Position numbers and translations under genes: made by a program
From: Trileptium ribeirensis
Lineage: Eukaryota; Nematoda; Enoplea; Enoplida; Thoracostomopsidae
Direction of reading: 5' to 3'
Length of the DNA stretch: 64,000 bases
Assembly: GCA_030248225.1 (NCBI GenBank)
Contig: JASANE010003955.1
Coordinates: forward strand, 25,003-89,002
In this document: in pieces, positions 63,641 to 64,000 of the stretch
Layout: every line of letters begins with the position of its first letter
How positions within the stretch are numbered: the stretch's first letter is position 1
The notes under the pieces: generated by a model
What the model was told of the DNA's origin: nothing
Seen by the model: only the letters and a program-made list of their open reading frames with translations
Databases searched by the model: none

Positions 63641-64000
63641 CAACATGCACTAGTTTGTAAACGAAAATGAAGTAAAATCCTTTGACAAACTATCTGCTCA
63701 ACTGTCCTTTGTTTAATGATGTTTTGTCTTTACAAAATGTCAAATTTGGGAACTGTTCGTTCCCTAAACTGACAGAGTGGAAAGAAACACTTTGCAAAGT
63801 GGTTTGATGTATATCTCCTCAGCAAGTTGTATATAACAGCACATGATTGTTCACTGTTTAGCATTTGCCTCCTTTCATTTTTTTTTTGAGACAGTCTCGC
63901 TATTGTCGTTCCACGCCACATGATATTTCTGAACTGGTATTTCTGAGTCAGCTCCATACTGATTTCCTCAACATAATGTAATATACTGACCCCGTTCTCC
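63641..64000. other. Flank beyond the satellite, nothing recognised
   Basis: No gene or repeat recognised. The POLK first exon was not found here either. Confidence 0.5.

Overview
This is a window of animal nuclear DNA, probably from an invertebrate. The evidence is intron-split genes with GT/AG boundaries, two conserved animal proteins in pieces on the minus strand, and dense eukaryotic transposons: CR1-like and RTE-like retroelements, hAT, Mutator-like, pogo and Tc1/mariner-type DNA elements. A flatworm (trematode) source would fit the retroelement style, but that is inference and cannot be settled from the window.

Two genes were reconstructed exon by exon, both on the minus strand. (1) A KDM4/JMJD2 histone lysine demethylase, exons 1-6 (13994 down to 1324): JmjN, complete JmjC catalytic domain, acidic Ser-rich linker and the start of the first PHD finger. 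The rest of the gene lies before base 1. (2) DNA polymerase kappa (POLK), eleven coding exons (57949 down to 31294): N-terminal helix, palm/fingers with the catalytic acids, thumb, little finger and one C-terminal UBZ4 zinc finger with the stop codon. The ATG exon was not found and probably lies upstream. Reading phase is continuous across every junction in both genes. The two are neighbours on one strand; one acts on chromatin and the other on damaged DNA, and nothing in the sequence shows a shared pathway.

Layout: 1-14 kb, KDM4 exons and introns with a donor-containing tandem repeat (0.6-1.34 kb), a hAT MITE, two copies of a ~1.2 kb dispersed repeat and a decayed JmjN duplicate. 14-31 kb, intergenic transposon graveyard: 5'-truncated CR1-type element with an open RT frame, dead RTE-type element, internally deleted hAT element with target-site duplication, three short TIR elements, Mutator-like and pogo remnants, and a dead RT fragment. 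31-58 kb, POLK with introns full of MITEs, a long foldback element, a TGTTCGCGAACA palindrome array, two more hAT-type elements and several tandem repeats. 58.7-63.6 kb, a 127-bp satellite.

The most unusual signal is that the 3' end of an exon and its 5' splice site have been tandemly amplified together with adjacent MITE-like DNA, independently in KDM4 (three donors) and POLK (four donors). Several other repeats also end within a few to about 25 bases of a 5' splice site.
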